The position numbers and the translations under genes were made by a program. DNA of 64,000 nucleotides, taken from the NCBI RefSeq assembly GCF_900218035.1, contig NZ_OBMR01000006.1, positions 186,001-250,000 on the forward strand, read 5' to 3'. The notes under the pieces are model-generated. The model was given only the letters and a program-made list of their open reading frames with translations. It did not search any database and was not told where the DNA came from. This DNA is from Pseudobutyrivibrio ruminis DSM 9787 (lineage in GTDB: Bacteria; Bacillota; Clostridia; Lachnospirales; Lachnospiraceae). How positions within the stretch are numbered: position 1 is the first letter of the stretch; every line of letters starts with the position of its first letter. Below, piece after piece: positions 43,946 to 54,402 of this stretch.

Positions 43946-44527
43946 CTATGCGTTAATATTTCTCTCTGCGCAGTAATCCTTAAATGATGCGTTTACCTTA
44001 TCTTTGTCTGAAAGGATTAAATCTGCCTCAGTCATCCCCTCTGGGATTGGCCACTGAACAGCGATATCTGGATCGTTGTACATAAGTCCGCCCTCATCGT
44101 TTGGATGATAGAAATCAGTAACCTTGTAGCAGAACTCTGCATAGTCACTGACTACTAAGAATCCATGAGCAAATCCCTTTGGAATCATGAACTGCTTTTT
44201 GTTCTCCTCTGAAAGAAGAATTCCATAGTGCTTTCCAAATGTAGCTGATCCCTGGCGGAGGTCAACTGCTACATCATAAACTTCACCTTTGATTACACGA
44301 ACAAGCTTGTCCTGTGGGAAGTTCTTCTGGAAATGAAGACCACGAAGTACGCCTTTCTTGCTTGCAGACTGATTGTCCTGTACGAATACATAATCAAGTC
44401 CTTCAGCCTTCATATCATTTTCGTTGTATGTCTCCATAAAGTATCCGCGCTCATCACCAAAAACCTTAGGAGTGATGACGCAGAGTCCCTCAATACCATT
44501 TACATTCTTTTCAACTGTAATTGCCAT
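43946..44527 (-). CDS. rmlC: dTDP-4-dehydrorhamnose 3,5-epimerase
   Basis: A 193-aa cupin with GLCVITPKVFGDERGYFMETYN, KGVLRGLHFQKNFPQDKLVRV (catalytic His in LRGLH) and MIPKGFAHGFLV. It epimerises dTDP-4-keto-6-deoxyglucose at C3 and C5. Together with rmlA, rmlB and rmlD in the same direction it provides dTDP-L-rhamnose. Confidence 0.95.
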   Translation of the reverse strand: MAITVEKNVNGIEGLCVITPKVFGDERGYFMETYNENDMKAEGLDYVFVQDNQSASKKGVLRGLHFQKNFPQDKLVRVIKGEVYDVAVDLRQGSATFGKHYGILLSEENKKQFMIPKGFAHGFLVVSDYAEFCYKVTDFYHPNDEGGLMYNDPDIAVQWPIPEGMTEADLILSDKDKVNASFKDYCAERNINA

Positions 44528-44580
44528 TTTCTTTATCTATACTCTTTCTAATTTTTTGCTTGATAGTTACAAGCTAGTCT

Positions 44581-45459
44581 TTATAAACCATTGCTAACGT
44601 CTACCAAATATTTACCGTACTCTGTCTTCATGAGTGGCTCAGCAAGCTTAAGAAGCTGCTCCTTGTTGATGAAGCCACGCTTGAATGCGATTTCCTCGAT
44701 GCATGATACATACATACCCTGGCGCTTCTGGAATGTGCTGACGAACTCAGCAGCTGCAAGAAGCATGTCGTGGTTTCCTGTATCAAGCCATGCAAATCCA
44801 CGACCAAGTGTCTCAACGTGAAGATTGCCACGATTTAAGTATTCGTTGTTAACAGCTGTGATTTCAAGCTCACCACGTGCTGATGGCTTGATTGTCTTTG
44901 CGATTTCTACAACTGAGTTGTCATAGAAGTAAAGACCTGGAACTGCGTAGTTGCTCTTTGGCTGAGCTGGCTTTTCCTCGATAGAAATAGCTACGCCGTT
45001 CTCATCGAACTCAACAACGCCATACTCTCTTGGGTCACGAACATAGTAACCAAAGATTGTTGCGCCTGGCTCTGTCTCTGTACGGTGTGCTGCTGTCTGA
45101 AGTACTCTAGAGAATGACTGGCCATAGAAAATATTATCGCCAAGTACAAGAGCTACGGCATCTTTACCGATGAAATCTGCACCGATGATAAATGCCTCAG
45201 CAAGTCCGTTAGGCTGCTCCTGAACGGCATACTGAATATCCATACCAAGCTGACTACCATCGCCGAGAAGCTCTTCGAATACTGGAAGATCTCTTGGTGT
45301 AGAGATGATAAGTACTTCACGAATGCCTGCAAGCATAAGTGTAGACAATGGATAATAAATCATTGGCTTATCATAAATAGGCATAATCTGCTTAGAAATA
45401 GCTTTTGTAAGTGGGTAAAGGCGTGTGCCTGAACCGCCTGCAAGAATAATTCCTTTCAT
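44581..45459 (-). CDS. rmlA: Glucose-1-phosphate thymidylyltransferase
   Basis: A 292-aa nucleotidyltransferase with [50 protein letters not shown] and [15 protein letters not shown], the RmlA signature and usual length. It makes dTDP-glucose, the first step toward dTDP-rhamnose. The stop codon of the upstream glf gene abuts its ATG. Confidence 0.96.
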   Translation of the reverse strand: MKGIILAGGSGTRLYPLTKAISKQIMPIYDKPMIYYPLSTLMLAGIREVLIISTPRDLPVFEELLGDGSQLGMDIQYAVQEQPNGLAEAFIIGADFIGKDAVALVLGDNIFYGQSFSRVLQTAAHRTETEPGATIFGYYVRDPREYGVVEFDENGVAISIEEKPAQPKSNYAVPGLYFYDNSVVEIAKTIKPSARGELEITAVNNEYLNRGNLHVETLGRGFAWLDTGNHDMLLAAAEFVSTFQKRQGMYVSCIEEIAFKRGFINKEQLLKLAEPLMKTEYGKYLVDVSNGL

Positions 45460-46605
45460 TTAAAACTCCTCCTTTACGCAATCCAATGCAGCCATTACCA
45501 CCTTGTCCATGTCATAGTATTTGTACTGACCAAGACGGCCTCCAAAGATAACGCCTGATTCGCTTGATGCAAGCTTTGCGTAGTCTTCGTAAACTGCATT
45601 ATTCTTATCGTTATTTACTGGGTAATAAGGCTCAACGCCTGGCTGCCACTCACTTGAGTATTCCTTTGAAATGATTGTGGTAGGCTGTGTACCGAACTCA
45701 AAGTGCTTGTGCTCGATGATACGAGTGTATGGCACATCGGCTGCAGTGTAGTTTACAACTGCATTGCCCTGGTAGTTGTCACAATCGATTTTTTCTGTCT
45801 CAAATCGAACTGAGCGATATTCCAAATCGCCATAGCAGCTATTGTAATACTCATCAATCTGGCCTGTGAAAACAAGCTTATTCCAAGAAACCTGGCTACC
45901 GTCGTTGAGAGTTCCCTCTGTAGACTTTGGTGCGTTTTCAACGCCGCCAACCATGTCGAAGAAATCCTGCTCGAGCACAACATCTGCGCCCTGAAGCATC
46001 TTCTCAACAATCTGTGTGTAGCCTCCCATTGGGATTCCCTGGAATCTATCGTTAAAGTAGTTATTGTCGTATGTAAATCTAAGTGGCAATCTCTTGATGA
46101 TGAAAGCTGGAAGCTCGTCACATGGACGTCCCCACTGCTTCTGTGTGTAGCCCTTTATGAGCTTTTCGTATACATCTGTTCCAACAAGAGAAAGTGCCTG
46201 CTCTTCCAAATTCTTTGGCTCTGTAATGTTAAGCTCCTTGATCTGATCAGCAATCTTGGCCTTTGCCTCTGAAGGAGTCTTGATGCCCCACATCTTTGAG
46301 AATGTGTTCATGTTGAATGGAAGATTGTAAAGCTCGTCGCCATAAACGGCAACTGGGGAATTGATGTAGTTGTTGAACTCAGCGAACTGGTTCATGTATT
46401 CCCAAATCTTTTTGTCGCTAGTGTGGAAGATATGTGCGCCATAAACGTGCACATTGATTCCATCTTCTTCTTTTGTATAAATATTTCCGGCTATGTGAGA
46501 TCTCTTATCAATTACAAGAACTGATTTACCTCTCTTCATAGCTTCGTAGGCGAAGGTTGCACCAAACAACCCTGCGCCTACTACTAAATAATCATATTTT
46601 TTCAT
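45460..46605 (-). CDS. glf: UDP-galactopyranose mutase
   Basis: The start at 46605 (MKKYDYLVVGAGLFGATFAYE) follows the rmlB stop by one base. The 381-aa flavoenzyme has the FAD motif GAGLFGATFAYEAMKRG, HVYGAHIFHTSD, YTQKQWGR and RIIEHKHFE, all conserved in Glf. It converts UDP-galactopyranose to UDP-galactofuranose, so the glycan probably contains Galf. Confidence 0.95.
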   Translation of the reverse strand: MKKYDYLVVGAGLFGATFAYEAMKRGKSVLVIDKRSHIAGNIYTKEEDGINVHVYGAHIFHTSDKKIWEYMNQFAEFNNYINSPVAVYGDELYNLPFNMNTFSKMWGIKTPSEAKAKIADQIKELNITEPKNLEEQALSLVGTDVYEKLIKGYTQKQWGRPCDELPAFIIKRLPLRFTYDNNYFNDRFQGIPMGGYTQIVEKMLQGADVVLEQDFFDMVGGVENAPKSTEGTLNDGSQVSWNKLVFTGQIDEYYNSCYGDLEYRSVRFETEKIDCDNYQGNAVVNYTAADVPYTRIIEHKHFEFGTQPTTIISKEYSSEWQPGVEPYYPVNNDKNNAVYEDYAKLASSESGVIFGGRLGQYKYYDMDKVVMAALDCVKEEF

Positions 46606-46606
46606 A

Positions 46607-47692
46607 TTATTTTCCTGAATACATATCTGTATAGTATTTCTGGTAATCACCGCTTGTTACGTTCTTCATCCACTCCTCGTGCTCGAAGAACCACTTGATT
46701 GTCTTCTTGATGCCTTCTTCGAAGCATGTCTCTGGATACCAGCCTACTGCAGCCTTAATCTTGTCTGGAGCGATAGCGTAACGACGATCATGTCCCTTAC
46801 GGTCTGTAACGTACTTGATAAGGTTCTCAGAAACGAGCTCCTTACGTGGGTCTCCCTCTGGAAGCATCTCCTGAAGTGTATCAAGGATGATGTGGATAAT
46901 CTGGATGTTCTGCTTCTCGTTGTGTCCACCGATGTTGTATGTCTGGAAGAGCTCACCCTGCTCCTGAACCATATCGATTCCCTTAGCATGATCCTCTACG
47001 TATAACCAGTCACGTACGTTCTTTCCATCACCGTATACTGGAAGGTCCTTGCCCTGAAGTGCATTGTTGATGATAAGTGGAATGAGCTTCTCTGGGAACT
47101 GGTAAGGGCCATAGTTGTTAGAGCAGTTTGTAATGTTTGCAGGGAACTTGTATGTATCCATGTAAGCCTTTACAAGCATGTCTGATGAAGCCTTTGAAGC
47201 TGAATATGGTGAATGTGGATCGTATGGGCTTGTCTCATAGAAGAAAGCGTTGTCATCATCTGGAAGTGATCCATAAACTTCGTCTGTTGAAACGTGAAGG
47301 AACTTCTTGCCTTCCTTGAATGTGCCGTCAGGAAGCTCCCAAGCTTCCTTTGCACAGTTAAGCATTACAGCTGTACCAAGTACGTTAGTCTGTACGAAAA
47401 CTTCTGGGTTCTTGATTGAACGGTCTACGTGTGACTCAGCTGCGAAGTGAACAACTCTATCGATGTCGTTCTCAGCAAAAATCTTGCGGATAGCTTCCTT
47501 GTCGCAGATATCAGCCTTTACGAATGTATAGTTGTCGCGGTTTTCAACGTCCTTGAGGTTCTCAAGGTTTCCTGCGTATGTAAGCTTATCTACGTTGATG
47601 ATACGGATTTCATTATCATATTTCTTAAACATGTAATGAATGTAATTTGAGCCGATGAAACCAGCTCCACCTGTCACTAAATATGTTCTCAT
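46607..47692 (-). CDS. rmlB: dTDP-glucose 4,6-dehydratase
   Basis: A 361-aa extended SDR: YLVTGGAGFIGSNYIHYMF, HFAAESHVDRSI, HVSTDEVYGSL and YSASKASSDMLVKAY, NNYGPYQFPEKLIP, all RmlB motifs. It makes dTDP-4-keto-6-deoxyglucose. A 280-bp gap with a long palindrome separates it from rmlD upstream. Confidence 0.96.
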   Translation of the reverse strand: MRTYLVTGGAGFIGSNYIHYMFKKYDNEIRIINVDKLTYAGNLENLKDVENRDNYTFVKADICDKEAIRKIFAENDIDRVVHFAAESHVDRSIKNPEVFVQTNVLGTAVMLNCAKEAWELPDGTFKEGKKFLHVSTDEVYGSLPDDDNAFFYETSPYDPHSPYSASKASSDMLVKAYMDTYKFPANITNCSNNYGPYQFPEKLIPLIINNALQGKDLPVYGDGKNVRDWLYVEDHAKGIDMVQEQGELFQTYNIGGHNEKQNIQIIHIILDTLQEMLPEGDPRKELVSENLIKYVTDRKGHDRRYAIAPDKIKAAVGWYPETCFEEGIKKTIKWFFEHEEWMKNVTSGDYQKYYTDMYSGK

Positions 47693-47710
47693 TTTAATCT
47701 CCTTTTTTGG

Positions 47711-47903
47711 CGGGCAAATCCCATAGTTATTCTATCTTTTATAGTTCCCATATATATTATCTTTAGGCACGCTTTCGCTATTCTCGTCTCGTAGCGGTAC
47801 TAAGTTCGGACCTTGTCCTCACTAAGTGCCGACGGCCTCGTAATGCCTGTCAGATAAAATATATGGAAACTACAAAAGTATTTTAGTCTATGATATTTGC
47901 CCG
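47711..47903. repeat. Long imperfect palindrome between rmlD and rmlB
   Basis: The arms CGGGCAAATCCCATAG (47711 on) and its counterpart ending at 47903 are complementary with interruptions over the full 193 bp, including an ATATAT-GGAAAC block. The inner part holds CACGCTTTCGCT, shared with 33.3 kb. It takes up most of the 280-bp gap. Confidence 0.78.
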
Positions 47904-47972
47904 ATTTAAATCACATTAATAATAATATATTTATTAAACGCGTGAAAAAGGTTTCATGCGTCCATTAACGGT

Positions 47973-48833
47973 TTATGCGAGGTATTCGCGGAGGGCGTCC
48001 TTCCAGTCGGCCATCTTGTAGCCGCTTGTAAGACGAAGCATGAAGTTGTCGAGAATGCTGTAGTGAGGTCTGTCAGCACTAGCTGGATTCATCTTTTTGT
48101 ATTCCTCACTAGTAACGTGGTTGACCTTTACATTGATGCCCTTAAGCTTGAAGATTTCCTCTGTGAAATCTGCCCAATTTGTGTCACCTTCGCATGTGCC
48201 ATGGAAAATACCATAGTTTTCTGTAGGCTCAAGGTGGTGAATCATGCGAGCGAGCTCAACTGCAGATGTTGGCGAACCAAGCTGGTCGCAAACAACTGAA
48301 AGCTCGTCATGTGTCTCAGCAAGAGAAAGCATAGTCTTAACGAAGTTCTTACCATCGCCGTAAAGCCAAGCTGTACGGACGATAAACCACTTGTCTGCGA
48401 ACTGCTGAACGAACTTTTCACCTTCGTATTTTGTCTTGCCATAAGCACTGATTGGTGCAGGCTGATCAAACTCTGTGATAGGCTTTGTTTCATTGCCTGA
48501 AAAAACATAATCTGTGCTTACATGCACAAGCTTTGCCCCAACCTTTGAAGCTGCGATAGCCAAGTTTCTAGGGCCAAGTGCATTAAGCTTATAAGCAAAA
48601 TCCCAGTCCTTTTCACAGCCATCTACATTTGTAGCTGCTGCGCAGTTGATGATGACATCTGGCTTCTTATCTTCTACGAAGCTAAGAACTTCTTCCAAAT
48701 CCATAATGTTGAGTGGAAAAATCTTTTCTCCCTCTACTACGTCTGTGAGTATGAACTCTACTTCATTTCCATACTCTTTCTGAATGGCACGACCAAGCTG
48801 GCCGTTGCATCCTGTTACTAAAATCTTTCTCAT
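47973..48833 (-). CDS. rmlD: dTDP-4-dehydrorhamnose reductase
   Basis: A 286-aa SDR: KILVTGCNGQLGRAIQKEYG, NCAAATNVDGCEKD, HVSTDYVFSG and YGKTKYEGEKFVQ, FIVRTAWLYG, typical of RmlD. It reduces the 4-keto group to give dTDP-L-rhamnose. It is first of the rml genes in the transcript, after leuA. Confidence 0.94.
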   Translation of the reverse strand: MRKILVTGCNGQLGRAIQKEYGNEVEFILTDVVEGEKIFPLNIMDLEEVLSFVEDKKPDVIINCAAATNVDGCEKDWDFAYKLNALGPRNLAIAASKVGAKLVHVSTDYVFSGNETKPITEFDQPAPISAYGKTKYEGEKFVQQFADKWFIVRTAWLYGDGKNFVKTMLSLAETHDELSVVCDQLGSPTSAVELARMIHHLEPTENYGIFHGTCEGDTNWADFTEEIFKLKGINVKVNHVTSEEYKKMNPASADRPHYSILDNFMLRLTSGYKMADWKDALREYLA

Positions 48834-48872
48834 TTTATTTCCTCTTTAACTATATGCAAATTATTTGCTATT

Positions 48873-50558
48873 TTAAATGTCTTTAGCTTTTGCTATAAGA
48901 CGATTATAAGCACTAAACATACTGCGAATTGAGGCACGAGTAATATTTGAGCTTACGCCAACGCCAAATGTGGTGTTGCCATGACGCTCGTCGCGCATCT
49001 CGATGTATGCTGCAGCCTTTGCTCCAGAACCTTGTGCTTGAGCAAGTGTATGCTCGGTGTAGTCAATAAGTGAGAAGTCAAGCTCTGGTACGCACTGCTT
49101 AATTGCAAGCTTAACAGCATCGATTGGACCATTTCCTTCAGCCTCTGAGTGGAATTTCTCCCCGTGGTAGCTGAAGTCAAGAATAGCAACTGTATCGTCT
49201 GTATCCTTGTCGTCCTTGATAACAACATATTCCAGTGTGAGTGGCTCCTTGTTTTCCAAGTACTGAGACTTGAATGCCTCCATAATACGCTGAGGTGTAA
49301 CCTCGCCGCCCTGCTTTTCTGAAATGTACTGAACAACATCAGCAAATTCACGCTGCATCTTCTTTGGAAGCTTGAAGCCGTAAACTGTATCCATAACGAA
49401 AGCAACGCCGCCCTTTCCAGACTGGCTGTTGATACGAACCACTGGCTCGTACTTTCTTCCGATATCGGCTGGGTCGATTGGAAGATATGGCACCTCCCAA
49501 TACATATTTTGGCGATTGCGCATTGCTGCAACGCCCTTATTGATAGCATCCTGATGTGAACCAGAGAAAGCTGTAAATACAAGCTCGCCTGCATAAGGAT
49601 GTCTTGCATCGGTAGGCATCTTTGTGACTCTCTCACATACCTCCACGATTTCTTTTATATCATCAAGCTCAAGCTCAGGATTTACTCCCTGAGAGAACAT
49701 GTTGTAAGCGATTGTAAGAATATCTACATTACCTGTACGCTCACCATTTCCAAGAAGTGTACCTTCCACGCGGTCTGCACCGGCAAGAAGGCCAAGTTCT
49801 GTGATAGCAACGCCTGTACCTCTATCGTTATGAGGATGAATTGAGAGGATGATGTTGTCTCTATCTTTGAAGTGAGTGCTCATCCATTCAATCTGGTCTG
49901 CATAAACATTTGGTGTGTTCATCTCCACTGTGGCTGGCAGGTTGAAGATGATAGGTGCATCTGTTGCATGATCCCATGTATCCTGAACAGCTGTACAAAT
50001 ATCAAGGGCGAACTCAACCTCTGTGCCTGTAAATGATTCTGGCGAATACTCAAGCTGAAGGTTGCCGTTATAACGGTCAAGTCTGTCCTTTACCATCTGT
50101 GTGCCTGCTTTGGCAATTTCGATAATCTCTTCTTTGTCTGCATTGAAAACCACATCTCTCTGGAGAGTTGATGTGGAATTGTAAATGTGGAAAATAACAT
50201 TTGGTATTCCCTGAATAGCCTCAAATGTGCGGTCAATCAGTTCCTCTCGGCACTGAGAAAGCACCTGCACCTTAACGTCTGAAGGGATTTTATTTTCCTT
50301 AACGAGTTGTCTTAAAAAGTCGAACTCGATTTGGCTTGCTGCAGGGAAGCCAATCTCGATTTCTTTGAAGCCAAGTTTTAGTAGGAGGTCGAATAGTTCC
50401 ATTTTTTCGTCGACATTCATTGGCTCGACGAGGGCTTGGTTGCCGTCACGTAGGTCTACTGAGCACCAAATTGGAGCTTTGGTGATCTGCTTGTTAGGCC
50501 ATGTACGCTGTGGAAACTCTAACACTGGGTTTGCTTTGTAACGCTTGTAGTTCAACAT
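48873..50558 (-). CDS. leuA: 2-isopropylmalate synthase (long LeuA type)
   Basis: A 561-aa DRE-TIM enzyme: KAPIWCSVDLRDGNQALVEPM (metal-binding R-D motif), LSIHPHNDRGTGVAITELGLLAGADRVEGTLLGNGERTGNVD with the H-x-H ligands, and a C-terminal LeuA regulatory domain ending at residue 561 (DYTEHTLAQAQGSGAKAAAY). The length fits the LeuA type 2 subfamily. It condenses acetyl-CoA with 2-oxoisovalerate in leucine synthesis. No leuB/C/D is adjacent; it stands between HPr and rmlD, with no T-box space in the 32-bp gap upstream. Confidence 0.94.
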   Translation of the reverse strand: MLNYKRYKANPVLEFPQRTWPNKQITKAPIWCSVDLRDGNQALVEPMNVDEKMELFDLLLKLGFKEIEIGFPAASQIEFDFLRQLVKENKIPSDVKVQVLSQCREELIDRTFEAIQGIPNVIFHIYNSTSTLQRDVVFNADKEEIIEIAKAGTQMVKDRLDRYNGNLQLEYSPESFTGTEVEFALDICTAVQDTWDHATDAPIIFNLPATVEMNTPNVYADQIEWMSTHFKDRDNIILSIHPHNDRGTGVAITELGLLAGADRVEGTLLGNGERTGNVDILTIAYNMFSQGVNPELELDDIKEIVEVCERVTKMPTDARHPYAGELVFTAFSGSHQDAINKGVAAMRNRQNMYWEVPYLPIDPADIGRKYEPVVRINSQSGKGGVAFVMDTVYGFKLPKKMQREFADVVQYISEKQGGEVTPQRIMEAFKSQYLENKEPLTLEYVVIKDDKDTDDTVAILDFSYHGEKFHSEAEGNGPIDAVKLAIKQCVPELDFSLIDYTEHTLAQAQGSGAKAAAYIEMRDERHGNTTFGVGVSSNITRASIRSMFSAYNRLIAKAKDI

Positions 50559-50590
50559 TATTCTTCCTCCTAGTCTTTAATTATTGTCTG

Positions 50591-50857
50591 TTATTCTCCT
50601 AATCCCGATTCGATAGAATTGACGATATCCTCCAAGGCTGTGGCTTCGTCCTCGCCATCGCAGATGATGGTGATTTCTTCGCCGGCTTTGACGCATGCTC
50701 CCAGCACACCAAGTACTGATTTTGCATTCGCCTCGTAATGATTATCAGTTGTAAATGTAACCTTAGCTTTATATTTCATGGCAGTCTCGCACAAGACCCC
50801 TGCCGGTCTTAAGTGCAAGCCTGTCGCATTAACTATTTTTACTTTTCTTGAAACCAT
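50591..50857 (-). CDS. HPr-family phosphocarrier protein
   Basis: An 88-aa protein with NATGLHLRPAGVL (phosphorylated His15) and NAKSVLGVLGACVKAGEEI, where Ser47 corresponds to the HPr-kinase site of Gram-positive HPr. Histidine 15 is kept, so it is a true HPr and not a Crh. No ptsI is next to it. It lies between glmM and leuA. Confidence 0.92.
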   Translation of the reverse strand: MVSRKVKIVNATGLHLRPAGVLCETAMKYKAKVTFTTDNHYEANAKSVLGVLGACVKAGEEITIICDGEDEATALEDIVNSIESGLGE

Positions 50858-50871
50858 ACAAATATCCTAGT

Positions 50872-52221
50872 TTATAGCATTGTGTTTGTAATCAATTCAG
50901 CGAGTGCATGTGCATCTGCATCGATTTCTTCCTGATTCTTGCCTTCAATCATAACACGAACGAGTGGCTCTGTGCCTGATGGACGGATGAGTACACGTCC
51001 TTCGCCAGCAAACTTAGCCTCAAGCTCTCCGATTGCCTTTGCAATCTCAGGATACTCCATGTAGCTTTCCTTCTTGTGGTTTGGTACCTTGGCATTTACA
51101 AGGGCCTGAGGTAATACTTCCATGATAGAAGCAAGTTCAGAAAGTGACTTGCCTGTCTCCACAAGAACTCTGAGTAAGTGAAGGGCTGAAAGGAGTCCGT
51201 CACCTGTGGTGTTGTCATCTAAGAAAATAACATGACCACTCTGCTCGCCGCCGATATTATAACCGTTTGCAAGCATATTTTCCAAAACATATCTATCGCC
51301 AACCTTTGTCGACTCAACATTGATGCCCTGTTCCTTTGCCATCAAAGTGAATCCAAGGTTTGTCATTACTGTAACTACACATGTGTTTTTCTTAAGTGTG
51401 CCCTTATCCTTCATGTGCTTTGCACAGATAGCCATTACCTGGTCGCCATCAACAAGACGTCCCTTTTCATCTACTGCAAGCATTCTGTCGGCATCGCCAT
51501 CGAATGCAAGACCGATGTGAGCGTTTTCTGCAACAACACGTGCCTTAAGTTCATCCATGTGTGTACTTCCGCAGTTTGAGTTGATGTTTGTTCCATCTGG
51601 ATTGTTGTGGATTGTGATAAGCTCTGCACCCATCTCTGAAAGGCAAGCAACGCTAGTTCTGTAAGAAGCGCCCTCTGCACAGTCGATAACAATCTTTAAT
51701 CCTGATAAATCGATAGGTACTGTCTGCTTTAAGAAATCAACGTACTCACGGCCAAGGTCGAATCTGAAATCTACCTTACCGATTTCTGCACCAGTTGGAA
51801 GGCTGATGCCCTTCATATCGCTTTCGATGAGCTCCTGGATTTCGTCTTCAAGTGCATCTGAAAGCTTGAAGCCTTCGCCATTGAAGAACTTGATTCCGTT
51901 GAATTCCATTGGGTTGTGGCTGGCAGAAATAACAACTCCTGCATCTACCTTGTGCTTACGTGTTAAGTAAGCGATTGCTGGTGTAGGTAAAACTCCTACA
52001 TATACTGCATTTGCACCAACTGAGCAGATACCACTCATAAGTGCTGAAGCAAGCATTGTTCCTGAAATACGTGTATCGCATCCTACGATGATTGTAGGCT
52101 GATGTGATGCTTCTTTTGTGAGTACATAAGCGCCTGCCTGACCTAAAGCCTTTGCAAGCTCAATAGTAAGTTCTGAGCCAGCAACGCCTCTGACTCCGTC
52201 TGTTCCAAATAATCTTCCCAT
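50872..52221 (-). CDS. glmM: Phosphoglucosamine mutase
   Basis: A 449-aa protein: [43 protein letters not shown] (active-site phosphoserine), [17 protein letters not shown] (magnesium ligands), [12 protein letters not shown] and [17 protein letters not shown]. It converts glucosamine-6-phosphate to glucosamine-1-phosphate, the substrate of both GlmU and the PtmE-like enzyme at 31061. It follows cdaA and the YbbR gene as in many Firmicutes. Confidence 0.96.
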   Translation of the reverse strand: MGRLFGTDGVRGVAGSELTIELAKALGQAGAYVLTKEASHQPTIIVGCDTRISGTMLASALMSGICSVGANAVYVGVLPTPAIAYLTRKHKVDAGVVISASHNPMEFNGIKFFNGEGFKLSDALEDEIQELIESDMKGISLPTGAEIGKVDFRFDLGREYVDFLKQTVPIDLSGLKIVIDCAEGASYRTSVACLSEMGAELITIHNNPDGTNINSNCGSTHMDELKARVVAENAHIGLAFDGDADRMLAVDEKGRLVDGDQVMAICAKHMKDKGTLKKNTCVVTVMTNLGFTLMAKEQGINVESTKVGDRYVLENMLANGYNIGGEQSGHVIFLDDNTTGDGLLSALHLLRVLVETGKSLSELASIMEVLPQALVNAKVPNHKKESYMEYPEIAKAIGELEAKFAGEGRVLIRPSGTEPLVRVMIEGKNQEEIDADAHALAELITNTML

Positions 52222-52222
52222 A

Positions 52223-53506
52223 TTACTCCTCTGAATCTTCTGTTGCCGCTGTTGAATCGCTATTAGTTGTATCTTCGATAACGGTAACTGTCACCGATGT
52301 ATTTTGAATGGTGACTCCTTCAATATTTTCAAACTGAACAACAACTGTCTGTGATTCGCCAACTGTAAGGTTGGTGCAATCAATAGTGCCCTTGATAGCT
52401 GTTGCGTCTAAAGCTGCTAACATATCTGTTGTACCAAACACGTTAACCTGTACCGAAGTAACATCCAGTGAAACTGCAAGTCCTTCAGGTATGTTTATAA
52501 GTGAGATGTTGTCCGCGCTGACTGTTGCAGTAGAAGCCGTTTCGCCAGACATCAACACATATATTGTAACCTTTGATGACGAGCCATCTGCCAAAGTGAC
52601 GCCTTCTGGCAAGTAAGACGAAATGTCTACCGTGGTGGTAAATGAACCTGTCAAATCTGAAAGGTTAATAACTGTATCAGGTATGGTGATAGATGTAACA
52701 TCATTGAGTGCTGTAACTTCACCTTTTATGCCAACTGATGATGGATCAGTTTTTATTGAATCAAGTGTAAGATGTGGCGATAATGTGCCACTTGTTTTAA
52801 CTACTAAATCTACTGTTTTGATGTTAGAGAAATTAACACTAACACTAACTGTAGACACTGAAAGTGTGAGTTCCTTTGAATCTACTTCATTTCCTTCGGA
52901 ATCATAGAATTTAGGAATAACACTTTCTGTAAAGTTGCTTGTAACACCTGTGATGTTTGCAGAAGCAACTACTTTATCAATTGTGGAAACCACATCCTCA
53001 GGACCGGTAACTGTGATGACAGTAGGACTGCTTGAAACAGAGTCTACTGTCAGGCCAGCTTCGATTGTGCCTGTAGTCTGTGCTTCGATAACGAATCTTT
53101 CCGTCTGCTCATCCTCAAGAACTACATACAGATAGTTTTGCTTGCTAGAAATAGTGATGTAGTTTGCATATGATTTGGCTGCAATTGTAACAGGGATGCG
53201 CTCCTCATTTTCCAGACTGTTCATATCTGCTGTGGCAGAGAAATCTGAAGGAGAAAGCTTTTCAATGATAGAACGTTTTGCAGTAACTCGGAAGCTAACT
53301 GTGTTAACTCCATCCTTTATCTCATAAAGCTTTCCTGCGCTCTTAAGAACATCCTCGTTGGTAACTGTAACAACAGCTGTGAATGTCCTGGTCTGAGTTG
53401 GGTCATCAATATTTACAACTACCAACCACAGCAGGAAAGAAAATACAACTGCTAAAATCTTGAGTCCTACGTCCTTTGTAAGGGCATTAATAATCTTTTG
53501 CTTCAT
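52223..53506 (-). CDS. cdaR: YbbR-domain regulator of diadenylate cyclase
   Basis: A 427-aa protein with one N-terminal membrane helix (about residues 12-32, [19 protein letters not shown]) and several extracellular YbbR repeats (for example [35 protein letters not shown]). The tail is acidic and rich in S/T/E. It binds and modulates CdaA. The start overlaps the cdaA stop by 4 bp. Confidence 0.9.
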   Translation of the reverse strand: MKQKIINALTKDVGLKILAVVFSFLLWLVVVNIDDPTQTRTFTAVVTVTNEDVLKSAGKLYEIKDGVNTVSFRVTAKRSIIEKLSPSDFSATADMNSLENEERIPVTIAAKSYANYITISSKQNYLYVVLEDEQTERFVIEAQTTGTIEAGLTVDSVSSSPTVITVTGPEDVVSTIDKVVASANITGVTSNFTESVIPKFYDSEGNEVDSKELTLSVSTVSVSVNFSNIKTVDLVVKTSGTLSPHLTLDSIKTDPSSVGIKGEVTALNDVTSITIPDTVINLSDLTGSFTTTVDISSYLPEGVTLADGSSSKVTIYVLMSGETASTATVSADNISLINIPEGLAVSLDVTSVQVNVFGTTDMLAALDATAIKGTIDCTNLTVGESQTVVVQFENIEGVTIQNTSVTVTVIEDTTNSDSTAATEDSEE

Positions 53507-54372
53507 GCCATACCTCCTTCCGAAGTATGGGCTGTGCCATCCTCTTCTACGTCAGGATTCTGAATGCGCTTAAGCTCTGCAATAAGCTCATCCTCCTTGA
53601 CGTCGCGAACGATGCGTCCCTCTCTTGCGTATGATACTGTTCCAGTTTCTTCTGAAACAACGATTGTAAGGGAATCAGAAACCTCACTGATACCAACAGC
53701 TGCTCTGTGGCGAGTTCCCAAATCCTTTGATAAAGCCATATTGTCTGAAAGAGGAAGGTAACATGTTGCAGAAACAACTCTGTCTCCTCTGACGATAACA
53801 GCACCATCATGAAGTGGTGTGTTTTTCTCGAATATATTGATAAGGAGCTGTCTGGTTACGAGAGCATCCAGACTGATTCCTGTCCTTTCGAATTCTGTAA
53901 GCTGCATATCATTTTCCACAACGATAAGAGCGCCCGTTTTAACTGCTCCCATTTCATAGCAAGCAGAAACCATACCGGTAATGGTTGAGTCATCAAATTT
54001 CTTTGCACCTGGCTTAAGCAAATTCCAAGTGAAAAGTGATGTGATTTTGCGTCGACCAATTTGCTCCAATGCTCGACGAAGCTCAGGCTGGAACACCACA
54101 ATCAAAACTGTAACAGCAACTGAGACGAATCTTTCACCTAACCAAAGAATTGTGTTCATCTGGAAGATTGCTGCAAGCAGAAAAAACAGCATGATAAAAA
54201 TGACGCCTCTAATAAGCATCCAAACCCTGCTGTTTTTCACCCATACCAATAAGTGATATACGAAATATGCAATTATGAAAATTTCAATTACATCTGTAAT
54301 GGAAACATCTGGAATATTTACATTGAAATAATCATCGATGAAGGCATCTACAGCATTGACAAAATCAACCAA
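53503..54372 (-). CDS. cdaA: Diadenylate cyclase CdaA
   Basis: A 289-aa protein starting with TTG, with about three N-terminal helices (residues 20-110) and a DAC domain carrying NTPLHDGAVIVRGDRVVSATCYLPLS (DGA motif) and DLGTRHRAAVGISE (RHR motif). It makes c-di-AMP from two ATP at the membrane. CdaA, CdaR and GlmM form the conserved c-di-AMP/cell-wall unit. Confidence 0.95.
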   Translation of the reverse strand: MVDFVNAVDAFIDDYFNVNIPDVSITDVIEIFIIAYFVYHLLVWVKNSRVWMLIRGVIFIMLFFLLAAIFQMNTILWLGERFVSVAVTVLIVVFQPELRRALEQIGRRKITSLFTWNLLKPGAKKFDDSTITGMVSACYEMGAVKTGALIVVENDMQLTEFERTGISLDALVTRQLLINIFEKNTPLHDGAVIVRGDRVVSATCYLPLSDNMALSKDLGTRHRAAVGISEVSDSLTIVVSEETGTVSYAREGRIVRDVKEDELIAELKRIQNPDVEEDGTAHTSEGGMA

Positions 54373-54402
54373 TGATCCACTTCCTTACTACCCTGACGGG
54401 AA

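Noticed and set aside
50559-50590. T-box or leader upstream of leuA
   Set aside because: The gap to the HPr gene is only 32 bp, too short for such a leader.
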